A stretch of DNA of 64,000 bases, taken from NCBI GenBank assembly GCA_039090855.1, contig CM077005.1, positions 15,229,921 to 15,293,920 of the forward strand, given 5' to 3'. The DNA comes from Macrothele yani (lineage: Eukaryota > Arthropoda > Arachnida > Araneae > Macrothelidae). Positions 1 through 11,009 of the stretch are shown one piece after another. Below the pieces are notes generated by a model. That model did no database searches and was not told where the DNA came from. It was given only the letters and a program-made list of their open reading frames with translations. Each line of letters opens with the position of its first letter. The first letter of the stretch is position 1. The translations under genes were made by a program, and so were the position numbers.

Positions 1-605
1 CTTTCTCATCTGTTCTTTTGCTATATATTTTCTCCAATCTGGGCCAAATTAATTGAAACTGCGGCTTTCTCATCTATTCTTTTGCTATATATTTTCTCCA
101 ATCTGGGCCAACCTGCTGTATAAAGTTAAGCAAATAATGAATTAATTGAAACTGCGGCTTTCTCATCTATTCTTTTGCTATATTTTCTCCAATCTCTCTA
201 AAGTTAAGCAAATAATGAATTAATTGAAACTGCGGCTTTCTCATCTATTCTTTAGCTATATATATTTTCTCCAATCTGGGCCAACCTGCTGTATAAAGTT
301 AAGCAAATAATGAATTAATTGAAACTGCGGCTTTCTCATCTATTCTTTTGCTATATTTTCTCCAATCTCTCTAAAGTTAAGCAAATAATGAATTAATTGA
401 AACTGCGGCTTTCTCATCTATTCTTTTGCTATATTTTCTCCAATCTCTCTAAAGTTAAGCAAATAATGAATTAATTGAAACTGCGGCTTTCTCATCTATT
501 CTTTTGCTATATATTTGCTCCAATCCGGGACAACCTGCTCTATAAAGTTTAGCAAATAATGAATTAATTGAAACTGCGGCTTTCTCATCTATTCTTTTGC
601 TATAT
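1..605. repeat. Minisatellite, 78- and ~93-bp units
   Basis: Tandem array. The anchor GAAACTGCGGCTTTCTCATC starts at 55, 148, 226, 321, 399, 477 and 570, so spacings are 93, 78, 95, 78, 78 and 93. Long units carry an extra ~15 bp (GGGCCAACCTGCTGTA) that short units lack. The array is cut by the window's left edge. No coding content is seen. Confidence 0.95.
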
Positions 606-1641
606 GTATTCTGCAACGAGCTGCAAATTAGCTTAAGTGTCTAAACAACAGCCCTCCAATAATATATTATGATTTGTAACGCTACTTTTTCTTTCGACAC
701 CAATTCGACTTTAGATAAATCATTATTACACTCATTAAAAGCATAAATTTTAGAGTAGCATTTAACATTACGAAATGTCTTTTATATGTTTTTTACTTTT
801 ATACGTTTTTTAAAGCCATCTCCCAGGCAATCGGATAAACGAGGTTACACATATTTGTTGACACATGCACACATGTTCTCTTTAGTGTACATAAATTTAT
901 GTATTCACATTTTCCTCTATTTCAACTTCATTCATGTTTCAGTTTTTTTCCAACGACATTTTTTATGGTGAATTTCCCATTACAGGACCCGCTTCTCTCC
1001 TGCGGGAGCACCTTGAAAATAAAACACCGGGGACACAGCTTTACGCAGGAGAATAAGAGGAGAGTGCGGGGTAGCAGGGAGGGAAAGCAAATATTGAAAG
1101 AGGCACTTCTCGATACGATTGTGAATGGTCGATCAGTGTCGTCCCACCATTGGTTAGCAGCTTGATGGCGTCATTGGCTGACGTGATAGGCGTCGGACTC
1201 AAAAATTCCATCCCCCCGACAAGAGCAAATCAAAAAGAATCTGAAACCTTCCTGGCAGCCAATGACGTAATACATTAAAAAAGCTTCTCTGTATTAAAAG
1301 CGAGGCGGGGCAGTCTGAAAAGTTAAATACCGGTTTTTAACAACTTCTTGGTATGTTTTTGACTTCTAACTAAGGTACTTTTCTTAATTAAGATAAAGTT
1401 TTGCCAGTTAATAAAGGGGCTATTTGTTTTTCGTATAAGTAATACGACTCTTTTTTCTTTTTTTTATTTAGTTAAGTAAGCACTTCTATTTTAGTGATCA
1501 CGTATTTAATTCAATGCACACTTCCATTTCGTTGGGAATCCCTCTGTCTTGTATTATTTACATAGGAATAAAACCTCATATTGCGTGTAAATGACACTTT
1601 CACAAATAAGACAAATGCAAATAAGACGAATTGAGCTCAAA
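606..1641. other. Non-repetitive stretch, no gene recognised
   Basis: Short open frames at 786-1165 have no recognisable motif. The part from about 960 to 1320 is richer in GC than its surroundings and holds the CCAAT/CRE-like motifs listed separately. The remainder is AT-rich. Confidence 0.4.
1149..1300 (+). promoter_or_regulatory. Candidate promoter: CCAAT and CRE-like motif cluster
   Basis: Three CCAAT boxes lie within about 115 bp: ATTGG at 1149, ATTGG at 1173, and CCAAT at 1259. Two are joined to CRE-like TGACGTGA and TGACGTAA. A TATTAAAAG stretch follows at 1292. The spacing suits a metazoan core promoter reading rightwards, but no supported exon follows before the transposon at 1644. 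The motifs are seen; the function is inferred. Confidence 0.25.
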
Positions 1642-1699
1642 TACAGAGGATGTTATCACACTTTTAGAACGATTTCCCAGCAATGTAATCAATGTTTAA

Positions 1700-1990
1700 A
1701 ATAAAATCATTTCTTTCTTAAATATCCTATCTGATAGCTCTTTCTCTGGACTATGAACCTACATCCAGATTTCCAGAATAACAGGGCCTGTTTTTAAAAT
1801 TAGCAGTGGTATTTCATACCATTCCTCTTCCACTGCTTTCCATTATAGTCCAATCACTGTTTGAGGTCTGCGCTTAGAAAGCACTCTTTTTAGCAGTCCG
1901 AAGGCACAATAGTGCATTGGTGACACATCAGGGAATTTCAGCAAAAAGTATAGAACTGGTATCTGTTTCTTTTTTTTTTTTTTTACGCTT
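1700..1990 (-). pseudogene. Transposase C-terminal remnant (Tc1/mariner superfamily)
   Basis: Minus-strand translation gives FPDVSPMHYCAFGLLKRVLS, the block holding the last catalytic acidic residue region and the following helix of a Tc1/mariner-type transposase. It continues after an in-frame stop near 1840 as KAVEEEWYEIPL and then, after a frameshift near 1770, CRFIVQRKSYQIG. A poly-T run at 1969-1984 marks the break from the rest of the gene. The family is inferred from motif spacing and the element's TA-flanked ends. Confidence 0.7.
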
Positions 1991-2029
1991 TCCAAACGTA
2001 GGTTGAAGAATCGTATATGCTCCAGCTTT

Positions 2030-2510
2030 ATTCGTCTGTCGTCTGTCTGTCCGCACGATAACTCACGTAAAAATGCTTCCATTTCGATGAAATTTTAATA
2101 TTGGTAGAGGACAAACTGGAGATGAACCTTATTGAAAATGGACGAAATGGGGCCAAAGAGCAGGACATAGGAGCGGGATTCATTAAATCGCCCTTATGCG
2201 TCATAACTTGCGTAAAAATGCTTCGATTGCGACAAAACTGTATCTTGTTATTCCGGAGGTATACTCAACCGGTTCTGTTAAATACCATCGAAATGAGGTC
2301 AAAGGTCAGGACACAGGAGCGAGATTTATTCCACAGCCATCATCCTCATAACTGGACTAAAAATGCTTCTATTGCGACAAAACTTTAGTATGTTGTTCTG
2401 GAAGTATACTGAACCAATTCTATTTAATGTCATCGAAATGGGGTCAAAGGTCAGGGCACAGGAGCGAGATTTATTCCACAGCCATTATCTTCAATTTGAG
2501 TAATGATTTC
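2030..2510. repeat. Diverged 145-bp tandem repeat, about three units
   Basis: AAAAATGCTTC recurs at 2069, 2214 and 2359, exactly 145 bp apart each time. Units share GTCAAAGGTCAGG and ACAGGAGCGAGATTTATT. The array occupies the place where the central part of the surrounding element's transposase should be. Confidence 0.85.
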
Positions 2511-2559
2511 TGGTATGTTGAAAAGCGTATCATAATCAACGCATTGCATGATTTTACTA

Positions 2560-3075
2560 ACTTGTTTTTGTTACACTTGTTTAGGTGGTCCATCCTTCAA
2601 CTAGTAGCCTCAATTAATTTCCATCTGTCTCCGGTTAAGTGATTTTCATAAAGAAGTCTACACCGTGTTCTGCGCTCAACCACGTTTTTTTTTTTTTCTT
2701 GTTTTTTTTTTTTCAGATCCAAATCATTGTTTACTACCTTGTTTACAGTTGATACAGAGATTTTTAACGACTTAGCAATTGCTCTTTGGGTGGGTGGATT
2801 TTCTTTTAAGGCCTTTCTTTTGAAACAGTCGTAAAAGTACGTACCTTCTTTGGATATTCGTTTTGTGTTCTTTTTCTGGTTAAAAGCAATGTTTGACGTG
2901 TTCTCCCTCTATTATTATTAATGCTTATTTTACATTCATAAATTCTAACTCCATGATTGTTACAGCGTTTTTTAATTACAGAATACGAATGTTCATTTCT
3001 CTTCTCTTCACAAAGAGCAAAAACACAACTTCCGATCCACAACTTTTTTACGCGTGCCATTTTCTCAGCAGACAA
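2560..3075 (-). pseudogene. Transposase N-terminal remnant (HTH region and start of catalytic domain)
   Basis: From MSAEKMARVKK at 3075 the minus strand encodes a basic, helix-turn-helix-like stretch (PPTQRAIAKSLKISVSTVNK). After a poly-T-associated break near 2690-2710 it gives RRTRCRLLYENHLTGDRWK, which resembles the segment just before the first catalytic Asp of this transposase type. Homology ends near 2560, where the sequence runs into the tandem-repeat region. It pairs with the C-terminal remnant at 1700-1990 inside the same TA-flanked element. Confidence 0.6.
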
Positions 3076-3239
3076 TATTTAACCGCAGCAGATGTTTCTT
3101 CTGTGTTCATTTAACACGCTGTTGCCAGTTTCAGTTGTTTGAAATTCTTTTTTTCTTTTTTTGGAATTTTTTATTTAAAACGTTCTAAAATTTATGAACA
3201 TCCTCTGTAATTTGCGTCAAAAATAGCGATGCCCTGGTA

Positions 3240-4980
3240 GCGGAGTGACTAAAGGAGCACATTTGTGGCAACTCGTAGCAGATGAGTCCGTAGCAGAACC
3301 ATGGATGAGACAGTGACTCGCTCTGTAACGAATCTTGCTTGTGGCAGTTCGTAGGAGATGAGACAGTGGCTCGCTCTGTAGCGAATCTTGCTTGTGGCAG
3401 TTCGTAGGAGATGAGACAGTGGCTCGCTCTGTAGCGAATCTTGCTTGTGGCAGTTCGTAGGAGATGAGACAGTGGCTCGCTCTGTAGCGAATCTTGCTTG
3501 TGGCAGTTCGTAGGAGATGAGACAGTGGCTCGCTCTGTAGCGAATCTTGCTTGTGGCAGTTCGTAGGAGATGAGACAGTGGCTCGCTCTGTAGCGAATCT
3601 TGCTTGTGGCAGTTCGTAGGAGATGAGCCCCTCGTAGAATCTCGAATAAGACATTGGCTCTCGCAGTAGCGGATCTAGCTTGTAGCAATTCTTAAGAGAT
3701 GAACCCATTCGCAGAATCTCGCATGAGACCTTGGTTCGACCAGTAGTGGATCTAGCGTATGACAGTTCGTAGGAGATGAGCCGGTAGTAGAATCACGGAA
3801 GAGACATTGACTCGCCCAGTATCGGATATAGCTTGTGGCAGTACGTATAGGAGATGAGTCCGTAGCATAATCTCGGATGAGACATTGGTTCGCCCAGTAG
3901 TGAATCTAACTTGTGGCAGTTCGTAAGAGATGAGCCCTTAGCAGAATCTCGGATGAGGCATTGGCTCTCCCAGTAGCGGATCTAGCATGTACCGATTCGT
4001 AGGAAATGAACCTATTGGCAGAATCTCGCATGAGACGTTGGTTCGACCAGTATTGGATCTAGCTTATGGCAGTTCGTAGGAGGTGAGCCCGTAGCAGAAT
4101 CTTGGAAGAGACATTGACTCGCCCAGTAGCGGATCTAGCTTGTGGCAAGTCGTAGTAGATGAGCCCGTAGCAGAATCTCGGATGAGACATTGGCTCGCCC
4201 AGTAGTGTGTCCTGCTTATGGCAATTCATAGGAGATGAGCCGTAGCAGAATCTCGGATGAGACATTGATTCGCCCAACAGTGGATCTAGCTTACGGCAAT
4301 TCGTAGGAAATCAGCCCATAGCAGAATCTCGGATGAGACATTGATGCGCCCAACAGTAGATCTTGCTTACGGCAATTCGTAGGAGATGAGCCCGTAGCAG
4401 AATCTCGGATGAGACATTGATTCGCCCAACAGTGGATCTAGCTTATGGCAATTCATAGGAGATGAGCCGTAGCAGAATCTCGGATGAGAAATTGATTCGC
4501 CCAACAGTGGATCTTGCTTACGGCAATTCGTAGGAAATCAGCCCATAGCAGAATCTCGGATGAGACATTGATTTGCCCAACAGTGGATCTAGCTTACGGC
4601 AATTCGTAGGAAATCAGCCCATAGCGGAATCTCGGATGATACATTGATTCGCCCAACAGTGGATCTAGCTTACGGCAATTCGTAGGAAATCAGCCCATAG
4701 CAGAATCTCGGATGAGACATTGATTCGCCCAACAGTGGATCTAGCTTACGGCAATTCGTAGGAAATCAGCCCATAGCAGAATCTCGGATGAGAAATTGAT
4801 TCGCCCAACAGTGGATCTAGCTTACGGCAATTCGTAGGAAATGAGCCCATTGTAGAATCTCGGATGAGTCATTGGCTCGTCAGGTAGCGGATCTAGCTTA
4901 TGGGAATTCATAGGAGATGAGTCTCCGTCGCAGAACTCGGAGGAGACATTGGCTCGTCCAGTAGCTGATCTAGAAGCTCA
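3240..4980. repeat. Satellite with 53-bp and ~76-bp unit forms
   Basis: From about 3307 to 3625 there are six almost identical 53-bp units (GAGACAGTGGCTCGCTCTGT...). From there to about 4980 come roughly seventeen longer, more diverged ~76-bp units sharing the core GGATCTAGCTTACGGCAATT plus an extra CCCGTAGCAGAATCTCGGAT segment. The 53-bp form looks like the 76-bp form with a ~23-bp deletion, recently amplified. Long minus-strand open frames across 3185-3708 arise because the 53-mer lacks stops in all three frames; they are not taken as genes. Confidence 0.95.
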
Positions 4981-5043
4981 TCTTGATGTAAGGGGGGGGG
5001 TGATCCGGTATAAAAAGCAAAACAAGAGAGATGATGTGGAAAG

Positions 5044-5130
5044 CACACACACACACACACTATAAATTTGCAGCGCTGCATGGCTTTTAAAAATTTTCCT
5101 TTAAAAAAAAAGTGTTCTGAGTTCTAAATG
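5044..5130. repeat. CA microsatellite with dispersed flank
   Basis: A CA run is followed by TATAAATTTGCAGCGCTGCA and a TTTTAAAAATTTTCC stretch. The same order, CA/CG run then TATAAACTTGCAGCTCTG then TTTTAGAATTTTCC, occurs at about 31065-31145. The microsatellite is therefore part of a dispersed repeat. Confidence 0.6.
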
Positions 5131-5189
5131 TTTGAGTCACAAACTCCCCCTCTCTTTTTTTGGTGGGGGGGATAGATTTCTGTTAAAGT

Positions 5190-5615
5190 TACACAGTGTT
5201 CCCGTTAAACAATGAAACAAAAATTATTATATCAAAACAACAAACTGTATTTTGAATTGTCACTTACACAGATCCAAAATAATCTCCCTCCAACTCCACA
5301 CAACGGTGAGATCTTTCATACGGGTGTCCTGAACTGGAACCTTCTTCAGTCTGTTGGTCACACCTCATTGGATGTCCTCAGTGTCGCTGAAACACTCCCT
5401 TTTCAAGACACATTTCACCTTTCGGAAGAGCAAAAGGTCTGCGCGAGCCAAATCTGGCGAGCAGTGTGGATTTTCAATCGCACAGATCGACTTTGAATCC
5501 AGAAACTGCTTCACTGGCATCTCACAATGTGCGGGCGCGTTGTCGTACAACAGAAACCATTTGTTTTCGTGGAATCCTTTTATCAGACAATTTGACTCGT
5601 GTGACAACCCACGTT
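5190..5615 (-). pseudogene. mariner transposase fragment, C-terminal half (DD34D)
   Basis: The minus strand encodes KWFLLYDNAPAHCEM and CSPDLARADLLLFRKVK. These are the second and third catalytic aspartate blocks of a mariner transposase, with 34 residues between the two Asp (DD34D). An in-frame stop at the end of DTEDIQ is followed by the expected C-terminal tail. The N-terminal half is absent and no inverted terminal repeats were found. Confidence 0.85.
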
Positions 5616-5639
5616 TTTGGCAATAAAGGATTTTCTTTC

Positions 5640-6184
5640 TCTTTCCTAATACTATTTGTGTAAATTTATATTAATAATGTTTGCGTACAACACTACTATC
5701 TATTTACTATCTACCGGATATCGCTCTTCCTTGAAAATGGGAATAGTCAGATAAATTAAGCAGACAAAGTTTTTTTTTTTTTTGTTGCAAAATGTTCATT
5801 TACTTTTCGGTTTTCTCTGTTGTAATAGTGTTACTGGGATGTTCACTGGGTATCTTTCACTGCTCTGTCACGTAGTCTCGTCAGGCCTTCGCTTGTAAGG
5901 AAATCTAACAGTTCTGGGCTTTCAGCCATGAAATGAAAAATCGCTCTTCTACAACTGTGCTTTATTCAGTGCTATAAATGGGGACGTATTAGGTATCAGC
6001 GTCGTTTTGAGTTCTTTATATTACGCATTCACTTGTTCCTGCTTTTTTCTATTAGGCTTCTTCTTCGGTTACCTCGCTGCTAAGTTTCTGTTTCCAAACT
6101 TAATTTCTCTTCCAATACCCAGTCTCGACATCGGGCTTCCCGCAACCTTTATTTTCTCTCGGATGCAGATCCTCCTAACTCTCA
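5640..6184. other. No gene recognised
   Basis: AT-rich sequence with a T run near 5770-5783. The open frame at 6007-6213 runs into the hAT terminus at 6193 and has no family motif. Confidence 0.4.
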
Positions 6185-6777
6185 CTTCAAGGCAGTGGTG
6201 GCTTCTCAGGTGAAGTAGGTGAAGTGCCTCTTCACCTAATTTACTCAAAATAAAGTTTAATAATAAAGTTTTATTCAGTATTTTTTCATAATATATTCTT
6301 TTTTTGCCTTTATTCAGTTCCAAAATACTCAAAATTTGGAATAGATATTAATTCACATGGCGCGCTCAATACAGAAAACAAATCCTTACACGCAATACAG
6401 CGCAAGAGAAGAGCCGAAATGAGAATGCTTGGAAGTCTGCATTTTTTGGCCGGTAACCGTGACTGCATTTTTTGGCCGGTAACCGTGACGTAACCGTCAT
6501 GGTAACCGTGACGTCACCCTCCCCAATCTGCTCGCTCAAGTGAAGTGTTTCAGCTGCACGCGCCTTACCTCTGCATCTTTCAGTTTTTGAGCGTTAAGTC
6601 GTGAGAGATCACGGTGGAGCGGGTGTTATTTTTTTTTTTTTTTTTTTTTTTGGGCCCTGCTTACTTTTTAGTGATAAACATTCGGCGTGAAATAAAGACG
6701 GATTCTCAGATTTATTAAGCGTAACACGGTCACTTCATAAACATCGGGATTCTAGCGAACACCTGAAATGCGGATTA

Positions 6778-8724
6778 ATGTTGAGGAATTTTGAAAAAAT
6801 TCAAAACACCATTGCCGATGCCCTGAGGGAAAATGTTAGGCTTTTGAAAACGCATTTTAACGAAACCGTTCGTTTAAATAGACTTTTCCTGCATACAGTG
6901 ATTGATGCAGTATTAGTCTGTACTGTATTTGAGCAAACAAGAACTAGCATTCCATGGCCATGACGAAAGCATGGGCTCGACAAATCGTGGAAATTTCATT
7001 GAATTACTTTCATTGTTGATATGAAGAAGTTCTTTAGAAATTAAAAATCAATACGAAAGGATAAAAAACTACACAAAATGAATGAATTGAATGTATTTCT
7101 GAATATATAAACGATCACGTCAAAAATTAAATAATTTTTTATTGCTGATTCGGAAGGTGTATATTGGTTGAGGGATTTTTGGGTTTCCATGATGTGAATG
7201 AAGATAGAACGTCAGGAGCTTTATACAAAATGCTAGACAAAATTTTGGAACAGTCTGATTACCAACACAAATAAATAGGACAATGTTACGATGAGGCAAG
7301 TATAATGTCTGGACACTTAAATGGGCTACAGAAAAAAAAGTCAAGGATAAAGCTTCTCAAGCTGTTTTTGTTCATTGCTTAGTTCATCGTTTGAATCTTG
7401 TATTACACCAGAGTTTTTCTAAAATTTCTAAGTGTCGAATACTTTTTGCAAGCCTCAGTGAAATTGCTTCGTTTCTTCACCATTCTGCGAAGCGGTCTTA
7501 TACACTTATATCAAAAACCGCAAGATGATTGATTGATTGATTGGAGGTTTTACGACCACCGTGAGCAACTCAATGGGCTATAAGCAGTCGCCCGTCCCTA
7601 ATTTAGGGTCACTGGTTCCAGGGAGGGAGAGAGAGCCAGTGCCGTAAGACAAACACAACATCCATGCCTCACCGGGATTCGAACCCGGATCCCGTTCGGA
7701 CGAATGATCAGAGGCCATCGCTTAGACCACTGCGCCACCTGGGCGGCAAAACCGTAAGATGCAGACCAAAAATAGCAGAAACTCGATGATCCTCCACTTC
7801 GAAATTAGTAAGTGTAGTTGTTGAAGATTGGGATAAATTGAAGGAAGTGTTCGGATTTCTGACGAATAGCGAATAATCAGACAAAAAATCAATTCATCTT
7901 GCGAAGGGGTTTTTGAATGATATTAACACTTTCGAATTTACATATTTGGCTCCACCGATCTATTTTTCGAACTTTTGAAGAAAAAATAACTAAACATAAA
8001 CTACTGTGTAACTCAAATTAAAAAAAAAAAAAAAAAAAAAAAACGTGAAATTTTGAGCCATAAAAAGAACGATGAGTTATTTGAAGCACAGTCTGGAAAA
8101 GCTAGCTAGCAAAATCACAGAAATAAGCACGAGAATATGCTGCTCTTACACAGGAAACTTTTTTCAAAATTATAAACAATTGTATTTTAAAATTTTGGAC
8201 CACATTCTTATGGAAATGGATATAAGATTTCAAGACTGTAAGAAACTTCAATTTGTCTGACTTGCTGACACAACCAAATTCGAATAATTTAATGCATGCT
8301 TTCGCTCTCGCGCTCTTGAAAATCTACATTTTTACGGAAACATATTTACTAAACACAGCGCCTTAAAAATGAACTGAGTCTTGTATGTGCCGATGAAAAA
8401 TTAAGGAATATATTGACTCAAGAACTCCTTCGAGTGTTTCACGGAGACAAAGATATTTTTACAGAAGATTATAAATTGGTTTTCCTCAGTTTAACAATTC
8501 CATCTGCAAATGTGCCAGTGGAAAGAAGTTTTCTTAAAAGAATACAAACTTGCTCAAGAAACACTAGTTCCCAAGATAGACTTCCTTCTCTGGCAAATAT
8601 TTCTATGCAGGAAGACATTTTATTGATGCTCACGAAGAAACAACCATCTAACCATCAACCATCTTATGACGACATAATCGACAAATCTGCAGCTTTAAAA
8701 GGAAGAAAAATTGGTTTAATATAA
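6778..8724 (+). pseudogene. Degenerate hAT transposase
   Basis: Recognisable blocks in order: HFNETVRLNRLFLHTVIDAV (6866 on); YQ..IVGQCYDEASIMSGHL and VHCLVHRLNLVLHQSF, part of the RNase H-like core (7250-7420); then the clearest part, an open frame at 8413-8724. That frame holds the C-terminal dimerisation region with LTIPSANVPVERSFL and SSQDRLPSLANISM and ends GRKIGLI. Stops and frameshifts separate the blocks, and a SINE plus an A run interrupt it. In overall layout it resembles hAT proteins of the ZMYM1/DUF4371 type. Non-functional. Confidence 0.85.
7528..7747 (-). mobile_element. SINE-A (tRNA-derived), in hAT
   Basis: On the minus strand the head is CCGCCCAGGTGGCGCAGTGG. It contains an A box (TGGCGCAGTGG) and a B box (GGTTCGAATCC), an RNA polymerase III promoter. 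The body includes ACCCTAAATTAGGGACGGGC and the tail is an (AATC)n run. The target duplication AAAACCGCAAGATG / AAAACCGTAAGATG flanks it (7514-7527, 7748-7761). It lies within the hAT transposase relic and so postdates that element. Confidence 0.95.
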
Positions 8725-8838
8725 AAAATAATTAAGTCCTCATTAAGGGATTTTCATTGTAGACAGTAGATATATTTTCATACTGCTCTTGTACCTCTTC
8801 ACCAATTTTTCCAACCACGAGCCGCCACTGCTTCAAGG

Positions 8839-11009
8839 GCCAGATCAAGACTCCTTATCGCGACCACCAGGTCAGCTCCATGTCACTTTCTCCTTGCAGA
8901 ACCCCTCATTAGCAACTTAATTTGCACGTGTGTTTTCCTACTACGTATCCTCCTACGTGTGAGCAACCTTCTCAAGAAGGGGTTGTACGCAATTCCTAGA
9001 GCAACATTTCCCATAGCATCCCTAGAAGTCCAAACATAGTTGCAAAACAATTCCCAGAGCAATAAAGTAACACAAACTGAGCTCTATGAACAGGTGGAAT
9101 GGCCAATCATAGTGATTCCTCTAAACATCAGAACCTCAAAGTGAGTGGCCGTCTCCCCTGCCTCATTCACACGGCTAGTAAAAAAACTAGTGAAAGGGGA
9201 CGGTTTCAAACTCCACAAAAGTACTAACTGAAAAGGGAAGCGATTATAACTACGAGTATGAGACGATATTAAAGATGGCTAATAATGTTAACTTTAGCTG
9301 AAATTATTGGGCCCAGGACAGTGGAATACCCAAGATTTCTTTATTGGTGTTGCACAAAATATTTAAATAAAAGTACACCGGAGAAGCATCTCACAGCATA
9401 TTGGGGAGCGAAAAAAAATCTCGGCATTTCCAATGATTCATAAAATATATATTTAAAAATGTATTACAAATATATTTAAAAATAAACCGCAAAAATATAT
9501 AAAAAAATAATTTTATATTTATATAAAAATATAAATATAAAAATGAAAATGTATTACAAATATATTTAAAAACAAGCAAAGACTGAAGGATCAAGTGATA
9601 GCTCACAGGGAGGGCTCGGGTGCCTGGGCCACCCCCAGTGAGTGCGCTACTGACCCAGGATTAAATTAGTTTGCATTTATTTCGCAGCCCCGCTATTGAA
9701 GAATCTTCATGCTGGATAACATAAACATATATCCGCGTCAAAAATATAATTTACATTGTCCTTCACTACAAGCTTAAACAAAATATGGGGAAAGGGGCAT
9801 TGCGCCAATCTGAAGCTGACAAGAAATGACGTTATTTTGCTGAACAGAAGACAGAAAGAGGGAGAATCAAGTTTTAATATCCCAATCATTCTTTCAAAAA
9901 AAAGGTCTTGGGCGGACTCTGACTTAGTTCATTGAGGCTTATGGGGAGGGGAAAAGGGGGGGGGGATAAGTAGAATCATCGAACGCCCCCACCTCTATTT
10001 CGTTTTTTCATTTATCTGTGTTTACTTGGTCGGCCATATAATGACAACAGTATCAGTCACTTTGTGATTGATTCGCACAAGGGCGACACTGCACTTTAAG
10101 TTATACAATGAAGGATATATATATTTTTTTCTCAGTCCCTCTTCCTTGCGTTTCCTTAGCCGGCATTGCCGACGTCGAAAGATCGTTTTCTTTTCTACCT
10201 ACGTGGATGGCTTTGTTGTGGCGGTAAAGCTTGTCTGCGTGGCGTAGCGTTCTGAGAGTCAGCCTTACCGGGTTGTCAACTAACAAAAGGAAAGCAAGAT
10301 GGAAGACTCGCGGGAATATATATCCTCCCTAATAATTTCGAGGGCTAACGATTAACACATTTGTAAGGCGATTTACGTTTGAAATATCTGTACAGTATGA
10401 ATGGGCGTCTATGAAGGCAAGCCTCCAATAGTAGATCGTTTTAAGCTGACCGCAGATCAGCTCCAGCATCGCTGAATTCAGATATTTGAGGGTCTCCATC
10501 AACAGTATTGGGTTTTATGGAGAGGAAAGAGCCCACGACCCCTCCTAATATGATTTTACCCCGTTAAGTAGCCAAGATCATAAATAATGAACTTCGTGCT
10601 TATTTATTTTATTTTCAGATTTTAGTTAAAAATTTGAATTTTGCTATGGATTTGGGGATGAAATAATCTGTTGATCTAACTCGAGGTTAGGAAACCTTTT
10701 CTAAACTGAGAGACAAATCAACAAATAAGAATCGAACAAAATTAATAATTTTCAGAGCCGCAACGTATTTTATAGAATTATGTATTAAGGGGATTTGGTA
10801 TTTGGATGAGCAAAATAAAAACGAATTTTTTATTACAGTGAAACTGCGTTATGACGTCCAGAGGACTTAAAAACGATGGCCGTTATAGCTAATGTCTGTT
10901 ATAAACGATAAGAAATAATACTGAAAAACAGAATTTATTCTTTAAAATTTTTGGCATCTAGTAAAAATAACTTACCTCTTGTAGAGCTGTAGTAAGGTAC
11001 TATTTAATC
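8839..11009. other. No gene recognised
   Basis: Mostly AT-rich single-copy-looking sequence. A 24-bp motif ATGTATTACAAATATATTTA occurs twice (about 9459 and 9550) inside a TATA-rich block at 9430-9580, and a G run lies at 9954-9966. At about 10838, TACAGTGAAACTGCGTTATG resembles the end of a pogo/Tigger-type element, but no partner end was found. Short open frames have no motifs. Confidence 0.4.

Larger units (their letters stand above)
1644..3207 (-). mobile_element. Tc1/mariner-superfamily element with TA target duplication
   Basis: Terminal inverted repeats begin CAGAGGATGTT at the left and end AACATCCTCTG at the right. Both arms also share TTTTAGAACG further in. TA flanks both ends (1642-1643 and 3208-3209), the superfamily's standard target duplication. 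Transposase remains lie on the minus strand in the right order: the N-terminal part at 2560-3075 and the C-terminal part at 1700-1990. Between them sits a 145-bp tandem repeat (2030-2510), so the element cannot encode a working enzyme. Confidence 0.85.
6193..8830 (+). mobile_element. hAT transposon with 8-bp target duplication
   Basis: The left end is CAGTGGTGGCTTCTCAGGTG and the right end read on the minus strand is CAGTGGCGGCTCGTGGTTGG. The left end also shares GGTGAAG and TCTTCACC motifs with the right. CTTCAAGG is repeated exactly at 6185-6192 and 8831-8838, the 8-bp duplication made by hAT transposases. Degenerate hAT transposase lies inside on the plus strand. A SINE (7528-7747) and a long A run (about 8020-8043) are later insertions or expansions. 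Confidence 0.95.

Noticed and set aside
1..605. CRISPR array
   Set aside because: Regular repeats, but units are contiguous with no unique spacers, and the genome is eukaryotic. The same holds for the arrays at 20615, 35640 and 45365.
3185..3708. Two long overlapping minus-strand open frames with repeated peptides
   Set aside because: They arise from a 53-bp satellite with no stop in any of the three minus-strand frames; the peptide changes frame each unit and matches no family.
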